Origin: an uncultured Phascolarctobacterium sp.
GTDB lineage: Bacteria; Bacillota; Negativicutes; Acidaminococcales; Acidaminococcaceae
DNA: 61,729 bases
Assembly (NCBI GenBank): GCA_900552855.1
Contig: USBG01000001.1
Span: 1-61,729, forward strand
Direction: 5' to 3'
Shown: positions 17,049-25,208 of the stretch, one piece after another
Numbering within the stretch: position 1 is the stretch's first letter
Layout of the letters: each line of letters starts with the position of its first letter
Program-made: the position numbers and the translations under genes
Notes under the pieces: model-generated
Seen by the model: the letters and a program-made list of their open reading frames with translations, nothing else
Database searches by the model: none
Told to the model about the DNA's origin: nothing

Positions 17049-17300
17049 ATTAGTGGTCTCCTTTCATGCTAGTTTATGAGTCATATAATATATAAGGTAT
17101 CATAATTATAAGCCATTTTATAGCAGAGTCAAGGGAGTTAAGCTAAATCAGTGTAATAGAAAGGTAAAGTTTTCCTCTGTAAAGATAATTTTTGAGCTAA
17201 AGTCAATCAAGCTGATGCCTAATTTACAAAAGTAGTGGATACGTACGGTTATTCTTTGCAATAGATATTTTACTAGAAGCTTGCAATTAGCAGGTGTATG

Positions 17301-17337
17301 AAAAAAGACCTCTAACTACCGCTAGAGGTCTTATAGC
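17301..17337 (-). terminator. Terminator after desulfoferrodoxin
   Basis: aagacctcta and tagaggtctt form a 10-bp stem; the minus strand continues with six Ts. Confidence 0.85.
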
Positions 17338-17348
17338 ATCATATTTAA

Positions 17349-17732
17349 TTATGCTTTTGCCATCCACAGACCATGGAGGTTGCAATATGCATAAACAGCA
17401 ATTGCTTTATCGTCTTCAGTCAGAGCAAAGGTTACTGCAGGCTTTTCACCGGGATGCATTACCTTACGTTGGCCACCTTTTTCAGTTTCCAGATATACCC
17501 AGGGAATATAGTGTTCTTCTACCATGGGATGCTCTACACTGCCAACTGCAACATGCACCAGATTACCTTCTACAGTGATTACAGGTACATGTTTTTCTTG
17601 AGCTGCGTCAACAGTATTGGGCTTCAGCTCGGTCATTTTTTCGCCGCAGCATACCAAGGGAACCTTGGCGTCAAATACCATACCTACGATGTTGCCACAA
17701 TGCTTGCAGATGAAAAATTTACGTTCTGCCAT
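17349..17732 (-). CDS. dfx: Desulfoferrodoxin (superoxide reductase, 2Fe-SOR)
   Basis: A 127-residue cytosolic enzyme that reduces superoxide to peroxide without releasing O2, using electrons usually supplied by rubredoxin. The start is the ATG at 17732, after aaaggag; the longer upstream frame lacks a ribosome site. The N-terminal desulforedoxin centre is complete (Cys9, Cys12, Cys28, Cys29). The catalytic centre shows EKHVPVI, the VEHPMVEEHYIPW histidines and the terminal YCNLHGLW Cys/His pair. It is divergent from a hydrogenase carrying a rubredoxin domain, a plausible electron donor. Confidence 0.95.
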   Translation of the reverse strand: MAERKFFICKHCGNIVGMVFDAKVPLVCCGEKMTELKPNTVDAAQEKHVPVITVEGNLVHVAVGSVEHPMVEEHYIPWVYLETEKGGQRKVMHPGEKPAVTFALTEDDKAIAVYAYCNLHGLWMAKA

Positions 17733-17933
17733 TTTGTTCACTCCTTTGTTGTTATTAATCATTATCTTTGAATGGATTTACTTAATTGCAATCCTGTTCA
17801 ATACTTTAATACTATTATAGCGTATTTTCAGAAATTTATCAGCAGTTTCACAAATACTTTGCAAACATATAGCTGAAAGATTTATTAACATTTTATGTAT
17901 TAAGTTGTAATAATGACCTTGATAATTGTATTA

Positions 17934-17962
17934 TTGCAAATAATAGAAAAATACTTTATACT
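17934..17962 (+). promoter_or_regulatory. Promoter of the hydrogenase-rubredoxin gene
   Basis: TTGCAA at 17934-17939, 17-base spacer, TATACT at 17957-17962. The start codon follows 60 bases later. The 289-base divergent region to dfx may hold shared control sites, but I recognise none. Confidence 0.6.
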
Positions 17963-18021
17963 GAGTAGTGAATAAGTATGATGTATGATATGCTCGAGGA
18001 CTATGAAAAGGAGGAGATATT

Positions 18022-19557
18022 GTGTCTAAGCATGAATTTACTAATGTGCGTGTACCTATTGAGAAGGATAATCCTGCAATCCAACGCTTAGAGTTCAAGT
18101 GCATTAAATGTGGTGCCTGCAAAGCAGTTTGCACTAATGAAATAGGTGTATGTGGCACCTATGATTTGGCTAAAACAGGTGATGTTCCTGTATGTGTTTA
18201 TTGCGGTCAATGTGCTAATGTTTGTCCTGTTGATTCTATTACTGAAAAGGTAGAGGCCTATGAGGTTTTAGAGGCTATTAATGACCCAGAAAAAATTGTT
18301 GTTGTTAATACATCTCCATCTGTACGTGTTTCTTTAGGTGAAGAGTTTGGCATGGCTGATGGAAGCTTTGTAGAGGGCAAAATGGTTGCACTGCTGCGTA
18401 AGCTGGGCGTGGATTATGTTTTAGATACATCCTTTGCTGCAGATATGACCATTGTGGAGGAAGCAAGTGAGCTAGTTGAGCGTATTACTGAAGGCAAGCT
18501 GCCTTTGCCTCAGTTTACTAGCTGCTGCCCCGCATGGGTAAAATTTGCGGAAATCTATTATCCTGAAATGTTACCACATATTTCCACTGCTAAAAGTCCC
18601 ATTGGTATGCAGGGACCTACTGTAAAGACCTATTTTGCTAAGAAGATGGGGATTGACCCTAAAAAGATTGTTAATGTAGCCTTAACACCCTGTACTGCTA
18701 AAAAGTTTGAAATCCGTCGTGAGGAAATGTGTGACGCAGGAAAATACCTTGGCATTGAGGAGCTACGTGACATGGACCATGTTATTACTACTCGTGAGGT
18801 GGCAATGCTGGCTAGAGATGCAGGTATTGATTTTGCTGCCTTGGAGGATGATTCCTTTGATAAGCTGATGGGTGAGGCTAGTGGCGCTGCTAAGATTTTT
18901 GGTAATACTGGCGGTGTAATGGAGGCTGCTATTCGTACAGCCTATGCTTATATTACTAATGAACCTGTTCCTGTGGATTTGCTCAAGCTGGAGCTTGTAC
19001 GTGGCTTGGAGGGCATAAAGGAAGCAACTGTCAAGGTTAAGGATTTGGAGATTAAGGTTGCTGTAGTTTATGGTACTGCCAATGCTCGCAGACTGATTGA
19101 AAAAATTAAAGCTGGTAAAGCTAATTACCACTTTGTAGAGGTTATGACCTGTCCTGGTGGCTGCATTGGTGGCGGCGGTCAGCCCAAGGATAGAGAATAT
19201 AAGGGCGATGCACTGCGTGCTAAGCGTATAGCAGGCTTGTATAAAAATGATAGCGAGCTACCGATTCGTTTGAGCCATGAAAACCAAGAGCTTATTGCTA
19301 TGTATAAGGAGTTTTATGGTAAGCCCTTGAGCGAGCTGGCTGAGGCTATGCTGCACACAAGCTATCACGACTGTAGTGAGCTGTTGGGAGATAGCGAGCC
19401 TGTAGCAGTGGAAGTGGCTCCTGCTGCAGAGCCTAAGGCTGCTGCTAAGAAATATCGCTGCAAGGTGTGTGGCTATATTTATGAGAGTGACCAGCTGCCC
19501 GCAGATTTTGTATGTCCTGTATGCAATAAGGGTGCAGAATTCTTTGAAGAAATCTAA
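18022..19557 (+). CDS. [FeFe] hydrogenase (group A) with C-terminal rubredoxin domain
   Basis: 511 residues, GTG start at 18022 after aaggaggag. Domain order: a two-[4Fe-4S] ferredoxin-like segment (CIKCGACKAVC near residues 27-37 and CVYCGQCANVCP near 58-69), then the H-cluster domain with L1 TSCCPAW, L2 TPCTAKKFE and L3 MTCPGGCIGGGGQP. An Ala/Glu-rich linker leads to a complete rubredoxin domain (YRCKVCGYIY at about 473 and FVCPVCNKG at about 498). It reversibly oxidises H2 in the cytosol. The rubredoxin end probably passes electrons to a rubredoxin-using acceptor, and dfx next door is an obvious candidate. No HydE, HydF or HydG maturase is in the window. Confidence 0.92.
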   Translation: MSKHEFTNVRVPIEKDNPAIQRLEFKCIKCGACKAVCTNEIGVCGTYDLAKTGDVPVCVYCGQCANVCPVDSITEKVEAYEVLEAINDPEKIVVVNTSPSVRVSLGEEFGMADGSFVEGKMVALLRKLGVDYVLDTSFAADMTIVEEASELVERITEGKLPLPQFTSCCPAWVKFAEIYYPEMLPHISTAKSPIGMQGPTVKTYFAKKMGIDPKKIVNVALTPCTAKKFEIRREEMCDAGKYLGIEELRDMDHVITTREVAMLARDAGIDFAALEDDSFDKLMGEASGAAKIFGNTGGVMEAAIRTAYAYITNEPVPVDLLKLELVRGLEGIKEATVKVKDLEIKVAVVYGTANARRLIEKIKAGKANYHFVEVMTCPGGCIGGGGQPKDREYKGDALRAKRIAGLYKNDSELPIRLSHENQELIAMYKEFYGKPLSELAEAMLHTSYHDCSELLGDSEPVAVEVAPAAEPKAAAKKYRCKVCGYIYESDQLPADFVCPVCNKGAEFFEEI

Positions 19558-19570
19558 TTAAATAAAAAAA

Positions 19571-19622
19571 TAATGGGTACAAGGCGAATGATGGAATAAT
19601 CAAACGCTTTGTACCCATTTTC
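19571..19622. terminator. Bidirectional terminator between convergent genes
   Basis: aatgggtacaaggcg pairs with cgctttgtacccatt, with A/T runs on both sides. It serves the hydrogenase (+) and the HAD phosphatase (-). Confidence 0.85.
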
Positions 19623-20429
19623 TTATTTCAAGGGAATGTCGCCTACACCATTTAAGATGATGGAGGGTTGGTAGGAAAAGTCTTGAATATTTTCCAAGGT
19701 GCTTACACCTGTAAGCACTAGTCCTGTCATCAGGCCGCTTTCCATACCTGCTACAATATCAGTATCCATTCTATCGCCAATCATTGCAGCATCCTCGGAG
19801 TGGACGTCTAATAGACGCAACCCGGTACGCATCATTAAAGGATTGGGTTTACCAACGTAGTAGGCCTTCTTGCCTGTTGCCAGCTCAATAGGAGCAACAA
19901 GTGCGCGACATGCAGGAATGATGCCCCAGTCGGATGGTCCGGTAAGGTCGGAGTTGGTAGCGACAAGGCGTGCACCCTTGTTAATAAGGCTAACTGCCTT
20001 TAGAATCATGTTGTAGTTATAGGTATTGGTTTCACCAACCACAACGTAATCAGGATTAACGTCGTTCATTGTAATACCCATATCGTATAGAGCATTCACA
20101 AGGCCAGGTGCGCCAATGACGTAGGCGCTGCACCCAGGAGCCTGAGAATGAATAAATTTAGCAGTTGCTAAGGCACTAGTATAGAAATGGCTTTCATCAA
20201 CATCAAGTCCCATGCGTGCCAGCTTTTGCTGTAGCTCTCTAGGGCTACGTTCGCTGGAGTTAGTCAGGAAGAGAAAGCTTTTATTTTCATTATATAACCA
20301 ATTTACAAATTCTTTTACACCATCTAAAAGCAGGTTTCCGTGGTAGATAACACCATCCATGTCACAAATAAAGCCTTTTTTAGAGCGAAGCTCTTCTAAA
20401 CGTTCTTCATTGAGTATGATTTTGTTCAC
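19623..20429 (-). CDS. HAD-IIA family sugar/nucleotide phosphatase (NagD-like)
   Basis: A 268-residue cytosolic phosphatase. HAD motif I is DMDGVIYHG (residues 23-31, two Asp), motif II is FLTNSSER near 55, the IIA cap domain follows, then the Lys of motif III near GKPNPLMM and motif IV GDRMDTDI near 218. This matches the NagD / 4-nitrophenylphosphatase group acting on small phosphates such as nucleotides or sugars; the true substrate is unknown. It is monocistronic. Confidence 0.88.
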   Translation of the reverse strand: MNKIILNEERLEELRSKKGFICDMDGVIYHGNLLLDGVKEFVNWLYNENKSFLFLTNSSERSPRELQQKLARMGLDVDESHFYTSALATAKFIHSQAPGCSAYVIGAPGLVNALYDMGITMNDVNPDYVVVGETNTYNYNMILKAVSLINKGARLVATNSDLTGPSDWGIIPACRALVAPIELATGKKAYYVGKPNPLMMRTGLRLLDVHSEDAAMIGDRMDTDIVAGMESGLMTGLVLTGVSTLENIQDFSYQPSIILNGVGDIPLK

Positions 20430-20683
20430 GATTACACCTTTCCTTTCTTATGTCTACAACTTAATTATGCAGAATAAGCATAGCTTTTGCAAGGTAAAAA
20501 ACTAGAATTTACAAAAAATATACAAAGCAGTTAAATGCTGCTTACTCAATATTTGCATTAAAAATAAAGTTGTGTAGGGCTAAGAAAATTGATTGCTATA
20601 GATGATTGTTTACATATATGAAGAATTATTATCGTTACGAAGTAATATTAACAAAAGTCTTATACTTTTTTTATTTACATTAG
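20430..20683. other. AT-rich gap upstream of the manganese riboswitch promoter
   Basis: Apart from the expected minus-strand promoter of the HAD gene, I see no gene or structured element in this 254-base part of the 487-base intergenic region. Confidence 0.4.
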
Positions 20684-20712
20684 CTGACTTTATAACTATT
20701 GTGGTGTATAAT
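20684..20712 (+). promoter_or_regulatory. Promoter of the P-type ATPase transcript
   Basis: CTGACT at 20684-20689, 17-base spacer, perfect TATAAT at 20707-20712. Transcription would start near 20719, just before the riboswitch. Confidence 0.65.
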
Positions 20713-20743
20713 ACCAAAAACGAGAAAAATGTTTTGGTATTAT
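20708..20743. promoter_or_regulatory. Perfect 12-bp inverted repeat over the -10 box and start site
   Basis: ataataccaaaa (20708-20719) and ttttggtattat (20732-20743) are exact complements separated by 12 bases. The left arm covers the -10 box and start site, so it is better explained as a DNA operator than an RNA hairpin. The binding protein is unknown. Confidence 0.4.
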
Positions 20744-20840
20744 AAAGGGAGTAGCTGGCATAGGTATTTGTTGCCTGTGTATACATTGTCGTCAAGACGA
20801 TTACATATAGTAATCCGGCTTTGTAAGTAAATGGCGAGAC
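20744..20840 (+). promoter_or_regulatory. yybP-ykoY (manganese) riboswitch
   Basis: The class hallmarks are present: aaagggagtagc at the 5' side, the acattgtcgtca metal-binding loop in the middle, the atccggcttt segment, and a closing ggcgagac. The downstream gene is a cation-exporting P-type ATPase, a known partner of this riboswitch. Confidence 0.85.
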
Positions 20841-20886
20841 TTTGTTGTAAATTATTTTATTATTTGCGGCAGGGCTCGCTTTTTTT
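20834..20886 (+). terminator. Terminator hairpin of the manganese riboswitch
   Basis: gcgag (20834-20838), part of the aptamer 3' end, pairs with ctcgc (20875-20879). An inner stem (ttgttgtaaa with tttgcggcag, including G-U pairs) extends it, and seven Ts follow. Metal binding should hold back this hairpin, so expression is predicted to rise with Mn2+. Confidence 0.65.
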
Positions 20887-20916
20887 GCGCTATTGCCGGG
20901 TGAGGAGGATTTTTTT

Positions 20917-23544
20917 ATGAGTGTGTATGGTTTGAAAGATGAAGAGGTACGAAAGTCACGAGAGGAATTTGGCAGTAACGGTTTGAGTCAACCGCCAAGA
21001 GAATCCTTTTGGCAAAAGCTGTTAGGAAATTTTCAGGACCCTATTATCAAGATATTACTTTTAGCATTGCTTGTGAATGTTGTTTGTGTATTTCGTGGTT
21101 ATGGTGACTGGTATGAGGCTGGAGGAATTTTTCTTGCTATTATATTGGCTACCATGGTTTCTACTTTTTCTGAGTATAACAATGAAAATGCCTTTCAAAA
21201 GCTGCAGGAGGAGGCAAGCCGTATTACCTGTCGTGTTTGGCGTAATGGTAAGCTGGTAGAGCTTCCTATAGATGAACTTGTTGTTGGCGATGCCATTGTT
21301 TTGGAAACAGGCGATAAGATTCCTGTTGATGGTGTGCTTTTAGAGGGTGTTGTCAAGCTGGATCAGGCTGCTCTGAATGGTGAAAGTGAAGAGGCTGAAA
21401 AGCTGGCAGCTCCTAAGGGCTTTGTATGGCCTAAGGAGGTTGATTTCCTTGATGAGCATTGTCTTTATCGCGGCAGTGTAGTTGTTGAGGGTACAGGCAT
21501 TTTAGAGGCTCGTCAGGTAGGTGATAACTCTGTTTATGGTAAGCTGACCCAGGAGCTGAAGGATGATGACCGTGATAGCCCGTTAAAGCTGAAACTTAAG
21601 CATTTGGCCAATACTATCAGTAAATTTGGCTATGTAGGTAGTGTGTGTATTGCACTTGGCCTAATGCTGCATCGTATGCTGCTGGCAGGCGGTTGGGATG
21701 CTTATATGGCTAACCTTGATATTGTGTTAGCAGATTTAGTACAGGCCGTTATTCTGGCTGTTATCATTATTGTAATGGCAGTTCCTGAAGGTCTGCCGTT
21801 GATGATTGCTATAGTTTCTTCTCTGAATATGCGTAAGATGCTGGACGATAAGGTGTTAGTACGCAAGCTGGTTGGCATTGAAACTGCAGGTAGCCTAAAC
21901 CTGCTGTTTACTGATAAGACAGGCACTATTACTAAGGGTAAGCTAGAGGTTATGCGTTTCCTTAATGGTAAGGGTGAAGAGTTTAGCAGCTTTGAGGCTT
22001 TGCCTGGACCTATTCAACAGATGGTTTATGAAAATGTTGCCTTAAATACTTCTGCTTCTATTAGCCAGGGACAGCTTGTTGGCGGTAATATGACCGAGGT
22101 TGCTTTAAACAACTATGTAGGCAGCTTTAAAGGAAGTCTGCCTAAGCGTCTTGATTTTATTCCCTTTAATAGTACAGCTAAGTGCTCCTATGCTAAGGTT
22201 CAGGGAGAGGGCTGCTCCTATAGACTGGTTAAGGGTGCTCCTGAAAAGCTGCTACAGAAGGCAGCCTATTACTATAATAGTGAGGGTCAAAGGGAACCTT
22301 TAACAGATGAGATGAAGGAAGTCCTTGATAGACGTATGCTGGAATACGCCGGACAAACCATGCGTCTTTTGGCGTTATGCTGCTATAAGGGTAATTTTGA
22401 ACCTATAGATGGCAAAACTCCCTGGGAGCAGGGTGGCGTACTGAGCCTTGCTGGTATTGTTGCTATTCGTGATGATGTACGTCCTGAAGCTGTAGAAGCA
22501 ATTGATGCAGTACAAAAAGCTGGTGTACAGGTTGTTATGATTACTGGTGACCGTAAGGAAACTGCAGTTGCTATTGCTAAATCAGCAGGTCTTTTACGTA
22601 ATGATGAAGATTTGGCGTTGACCTCTGGTCAGCTGGCTAGCCTTAGTGATGAAGAGGTTAAGGAGCTGCTGCCTCGACTGCGTGTTGTTGCCAGAGCTTT
22701 GCCTATGGATAAATCTCGTTTAGTTCGTTTATCTCAGGAGCTGAACCTAGTTGTTGGTATGACTGGTGACGGTGTAAATGACTCTCCGGCATTGAAAAAA
22801 GCTGATGTTGGCTTTGCAATGGGCAGCGGTACTGAGGTTGCTAAGGAGGCTGGCGATATTGTTATTCTAGATGACAATTTCCTCAGCATTAAGAAGGCAA
22901 TTTTATATGGTAGAACCATTTATCATTCAATTTGTAAGTTTATCACCTTCCAGCTGAGCATCAACTTCTCTGCTGTAGCAATTAACTTTATCGCACCCTT
23001 TGTTGGTATCGAAAAGCCCTTAACTATTACCCAAATCCTGTGGATTAACTTAGTTATGGATACCTTAGCAGCATTGGCCTTTGGTGGTGAGCCTGCCTTG
23101 GAGCAATATCTGACAGAGCCTCCTAAAAAGAGAAGTGCGCCTATTGTTAGTAAAAAAATGTTAATCAGCATTTTTTCTAGTGGTATATATATTACTTTCT
23201 TGGCGCTGGCATTCTTTAAATGCCCCTTTATTACAGAGCGCTTCCGCGCAGGAATTGATGATATTTATCTGTACACAGGCTTCTTCTGTACCTATATTTT
23301 GTTAGCGGTAGCCAATGGCTTTAATGTTAGAGTTGATAACTGCCGTTTGTGGGAGCATCTGCAGATGAATAAGGGCTTTATTCAGGTTATGGCGCTGATT
23401 GTTTGCGTACAAATTGTCCTTACCTATGTTGGCGGACGTATTTTACGTACTGCACCGCTTAATATGGATGAATGGCTAACCGTAATTGGTTTATCTGTAA
23501 CCATCATTTTTGTTGATATTATTAGAAAGCTTTTAACTAAATAA
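20917..23544 (+). CDS. P-type cation-transporting ATPase (PMCA/P2B-like), likely Mn2+/Ca2+ exporter
   Basis: 875 residues in the inner membrane. The start is the ATG at 20917, after gaggagg; the longer frame begins inside the leader. Motifs: TGE-type actuator loop (ALNGESEEAEKL), PEGLP in helix 4, phosphorylation site LLFTDKTGTITKGK, nucleotide-binding KGAPEKLL, hinge GMTGDGVNDSPALKKADVG, and C-terminal membrane helices with the N-x-x-x-D segment ILWINLVMDTLAAL. Family members export Ca2+ or Mn2+ at ATP cost. Control by a manganese riboswitch argues for Mn2+ export, which is inference. It is monocistronic. Confidence 0.92.
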   Translation: MSVYGLKDEEVRKSREEFGSNGLSQPPRESFWQKLLGNFQDPIIKILLLALLVNVVCVFRGYGDWYEAGGIFLAIILATMVSTFSEYNNENAFQKLQEEASRITCRVWRNGKLVELPIDELVVGDAIVLETGDKIPVDGVLLEGVVKLDQAALNGESEEAEKLAAPKGFVWPKEVDFLDEHCLYRGSVVVEGTGILEARQVGDNSVYGKLTQELKDDDRDSPLKLKLKHLANTISKFGYVGSVCIALGLMLHRMLLAGGWDAYMANLDIVLADLVQAVILAVIIIVMAVPEGLPLMIAIVSSLNMRKMLDDKVLVRKLVGIETAGSLNLLFTDKTGTITKGKLEVMRFLNGKGEEFSSFEALPGPIQQMVYENVALNTSASISQGQLVGGNMTEVALNNYVGSFKGSLPKRLDFIPFNSTAKCSYAKVQGEGCSYRLVKGAPEKLLQKAAYYYNSEGQREPLTDEMKEVLDRRMLEYAGQTMRLLALCCYKGNFEPIDGKTPWEQGGVLSLAGIVAIRDDVRPEAVEAIDAVQKAGVQVVMITGDRKETAVAIAKSAGLLRNDEDLALTSGQLASLSDEEVKELLPRLRVVARALPMDKSRLVRLSQELNLVVGMTGDGVNDSPALKKADVGFAMGSGTEVAKEAGDIVILDDNFLSIKKAILYGRTIYHSICKFITFQLSINFSAVAINFIAPFVGIEKPLTITQILWINLVMDTLAALAFGGEPALEQYLTEPPKKRSAPIVSKKMLISIFSSGIYITFLALAFFKCPFITERFRAGIDDIYLYTGFFCTYILLAVANGFNVRVDNCRLWEHLQMNKGFIQVMALIVCVQIVLTYVGGRILRTAPLNMDEWLTVIGLSVTIIFVDIIRKLLTK

Positions 23545-23559
23545 GCATAATAAGATTAA

Positions 23560-23592
23560 AAACTTCCGTATGAAAGTACGGAAGTTTTTTGT
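23560..23592 (+). terminator. Terminator after the P-type ATPase
   Basis: aacttccgta and tacggaagtt form a perfect 10-bp stem followed by a T run. Confidence 0.9.
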
Positions 23593-23761
23593 TATAATTA
23601 AAGAAAATCTTATATTATGCTGACAAAGGAGAAAAAATTTAGAAATATAATAAGGACTCATGCTTACGATGATAAATTTGTAAAGTAATTTCTTGAATAG
23701 CCTAGTGCTCTTTAAGCAAGCGCCCTTATTCACTGTATAATAATATGCTGGAGGTCTTATT

Positions 23762-24343
23762 ATGGAAAGATTTTGTGATTTAGTAAGAGAAATAGAAAAT
23801 TTTAAGCCGTTTAATGAACAGGAAGAAAAGGATAAAAGTGAGATATTGAGATATATTTCTCAAGCAGATAATGTTTTAGTAAGAGATAATAAAAATGCTC
23901 ATATAACAGTTTCTGCATGGCTTCTAGATGAAACTCATAAATATGTATTAATGGCTTATCACAATATTTATAAATCCTGGGCTTGGCTAGGTGGTCATGC
24001 AGATGGGAATGGAGATTTAAAAGAGGTAGTACTTAAAGAAGTTGAAGAAGAAAGTGGTTTAAGTAATGTAAGATTTATAAAAGATGATATTTTTTCACTA
24101 GAAATATTGACTGTATCAGGACATGAGAAAAAAGGTGAATATGTTTCCTCACATTTGCACTTAAATATTACGTATTTGCTTGAAGCTGATAAAGCAGAAA
24201 ACATTAGAATCAAGGAGGATGAAAATAGTAAAATAGGTTGGATTGACTTAAATAAGATAAATGAATATTCAACAGAAGCTTGGTTTATAGAGCGTATATA
24301 CAATAAGTTGAATTCTAAAGTTAAGGCAGAAGGACTTTGCTGA
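23762..24343 (+). CDS. NUDIX hydrolase
   Basis: A 193-residue cytosolic hydrolase of nucleoside-diphosphate-linked compounds. The NUDIX box lies at about residues 77-99: GGHADGNGDLKEV, then KEVEEESGL, with its metal-binding EVEEE acids intact. The extended N-terminal part and WAWLGGHADG resemble a NUDIX subfamily common in gut Firmicutes. It has its own short leader (ggaggtctt before the ATG). Codon use is markedly richer in A/T-ending codons (ata, aaa, aga) than its neighbours, suggesting recent acquisition. Substrate unknown. Confidence 0.85.
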   Translation: MERFCDLVREIENFKPFNEQEEKDKSEILRYISQADNVLVRDNKNAHITVSAWLLDETHKYVLMAYHNIYKSWAWLGGHADGNGDLKEVVLKEVEEESGLSNVRFIKDDIFSLEILTVSGHEKKGEYVSSHLHLNITYLLEADKAENIRIKEDENSKIGWIDLNKINEYSTEAWFIERIYNKLNSKVKAEGLC

Positions 24344-24527
24344 CAGTGGATGTATAATGTACTGTTTTGTATTTTTAAAGGCAAGGTAATGTCTTTAATA
24401 AAAAGTGCTTTTGTGATATATAGTTGATTTAATTTATAGAAGGCCGTTGGATTAATAATAGCCTTTAAAAATTTAAAGCTGCTTCTGAAAGCAGTATTGT
24501 ACAGATAAGAAGTTCATAATAAACAGA

Positions 24528-24594
24528 AATCCTCATCCATAAAGTGATTAAATATTTAAAATATCTATATCACTTAGGATGAGGATTGTTTTTT
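24528..24594. terminator. Long terminator hairpin between NUDIX and pth
   Basis: aatcctcatcc and ggatgaggatt, extended inward by agtgat/atcact, form a long stem with a T run on the plus side. It may end transcripts from both directions. Confidence 0.7.
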
Positions 24595-24599
24595 ACGTG

Positions 24600-25208
24600 T
24601 TATTCGGTTTTAGCTACGTCTTCTTTAGCAGCTTCTTTTTTAGGCTTCTTTTTATTGTAGCCTTGCATTACAGGTTCAATACCTTCCTTTACCCACAGCT
24701 CAATAGCGTCAGCCATTTCCTTCACAGCTTCGTCAATGGCGATTTTTTCTTCGCCCTGGAATGGGTGGAGTACGTGGCTGATTACAGCCTTATTGTTGCG
24801 AGCAGGATGACCGATGCCAACCTTGAAGCGAGGGAAGGCATCAGTTCCTAATTGTTCAGTAATATGTTTAATGCCGTTGTGTCCGCCAGCGCTGCCTTTG
24901 CGGCGTACACGCAGCTGACCTACGGGCATATCCATATCATCCTGAATAACGGCAATGTCTTCAGGGTCAATATGGTAGAAATTAGCATAAGCACTTACTG
25001 CAAATCCACTTAGATTCATATAGGTTGTAGGCTTGATAATGAAGACCTTTTCTGGCGCTCTGTATTCTGCACAGTTAGCGTTACGGTCTTCCTTGCCAAA
25101 GCTTACGCCCCAACGGCGAGCCAGCTCATCAGCTACCATAAAGCCGATGTTGTGGCGGGTGTTTTCGTATTCCTTGCCAATATTTCCTAATCCAACGATT
25201 AATTTCAT
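24600..25208 (-). CDS. pth: Peptidyl-tRNA hydrolase
   Basis: 202 residues; frees tRNA from dropped-off peptidyl-tRNA in the cytosol. Signature segments are IVGLGNIGKEYENTRHNIGF (residues 4-23, with Asn and catalytic His), KPTTYMNLSG near 60 and GSAGGHNGIKHI near 106. A Lys/Ala/Glu-rich tail of about 17 residues extends past the usual ~185-residue core. The ATG overlaps the stop of the upstream deacetylase by 4 bases, so it is the last gene of the minus-strand cluster. Confidence 0.95.
   Translation of the reverse strand: MKLIVGLGNIGKEYENTRHNIGFMVADELARRWGVSFGKEDRNANCAEYRAPEKVFIIKPTTYMNLSGFAVSAYANFYHIDPEDIAVIQDDMDMPVGQLRVRRKGSAGGHNGIKHITEQLGTDAFPRFKVGIGHPARNNKAVISHVLHPFQGEEKIAIDEAVKEMADAIELWVKEGIEPVMQGYNKKKPKKEAAKEDVAKTE

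Noticed and set aside
23777..24343. NUDIX gene as a decayed pseudogene because of its composition
   Set aside because: The frame is intact and the catalytic EVEEE acids are present.
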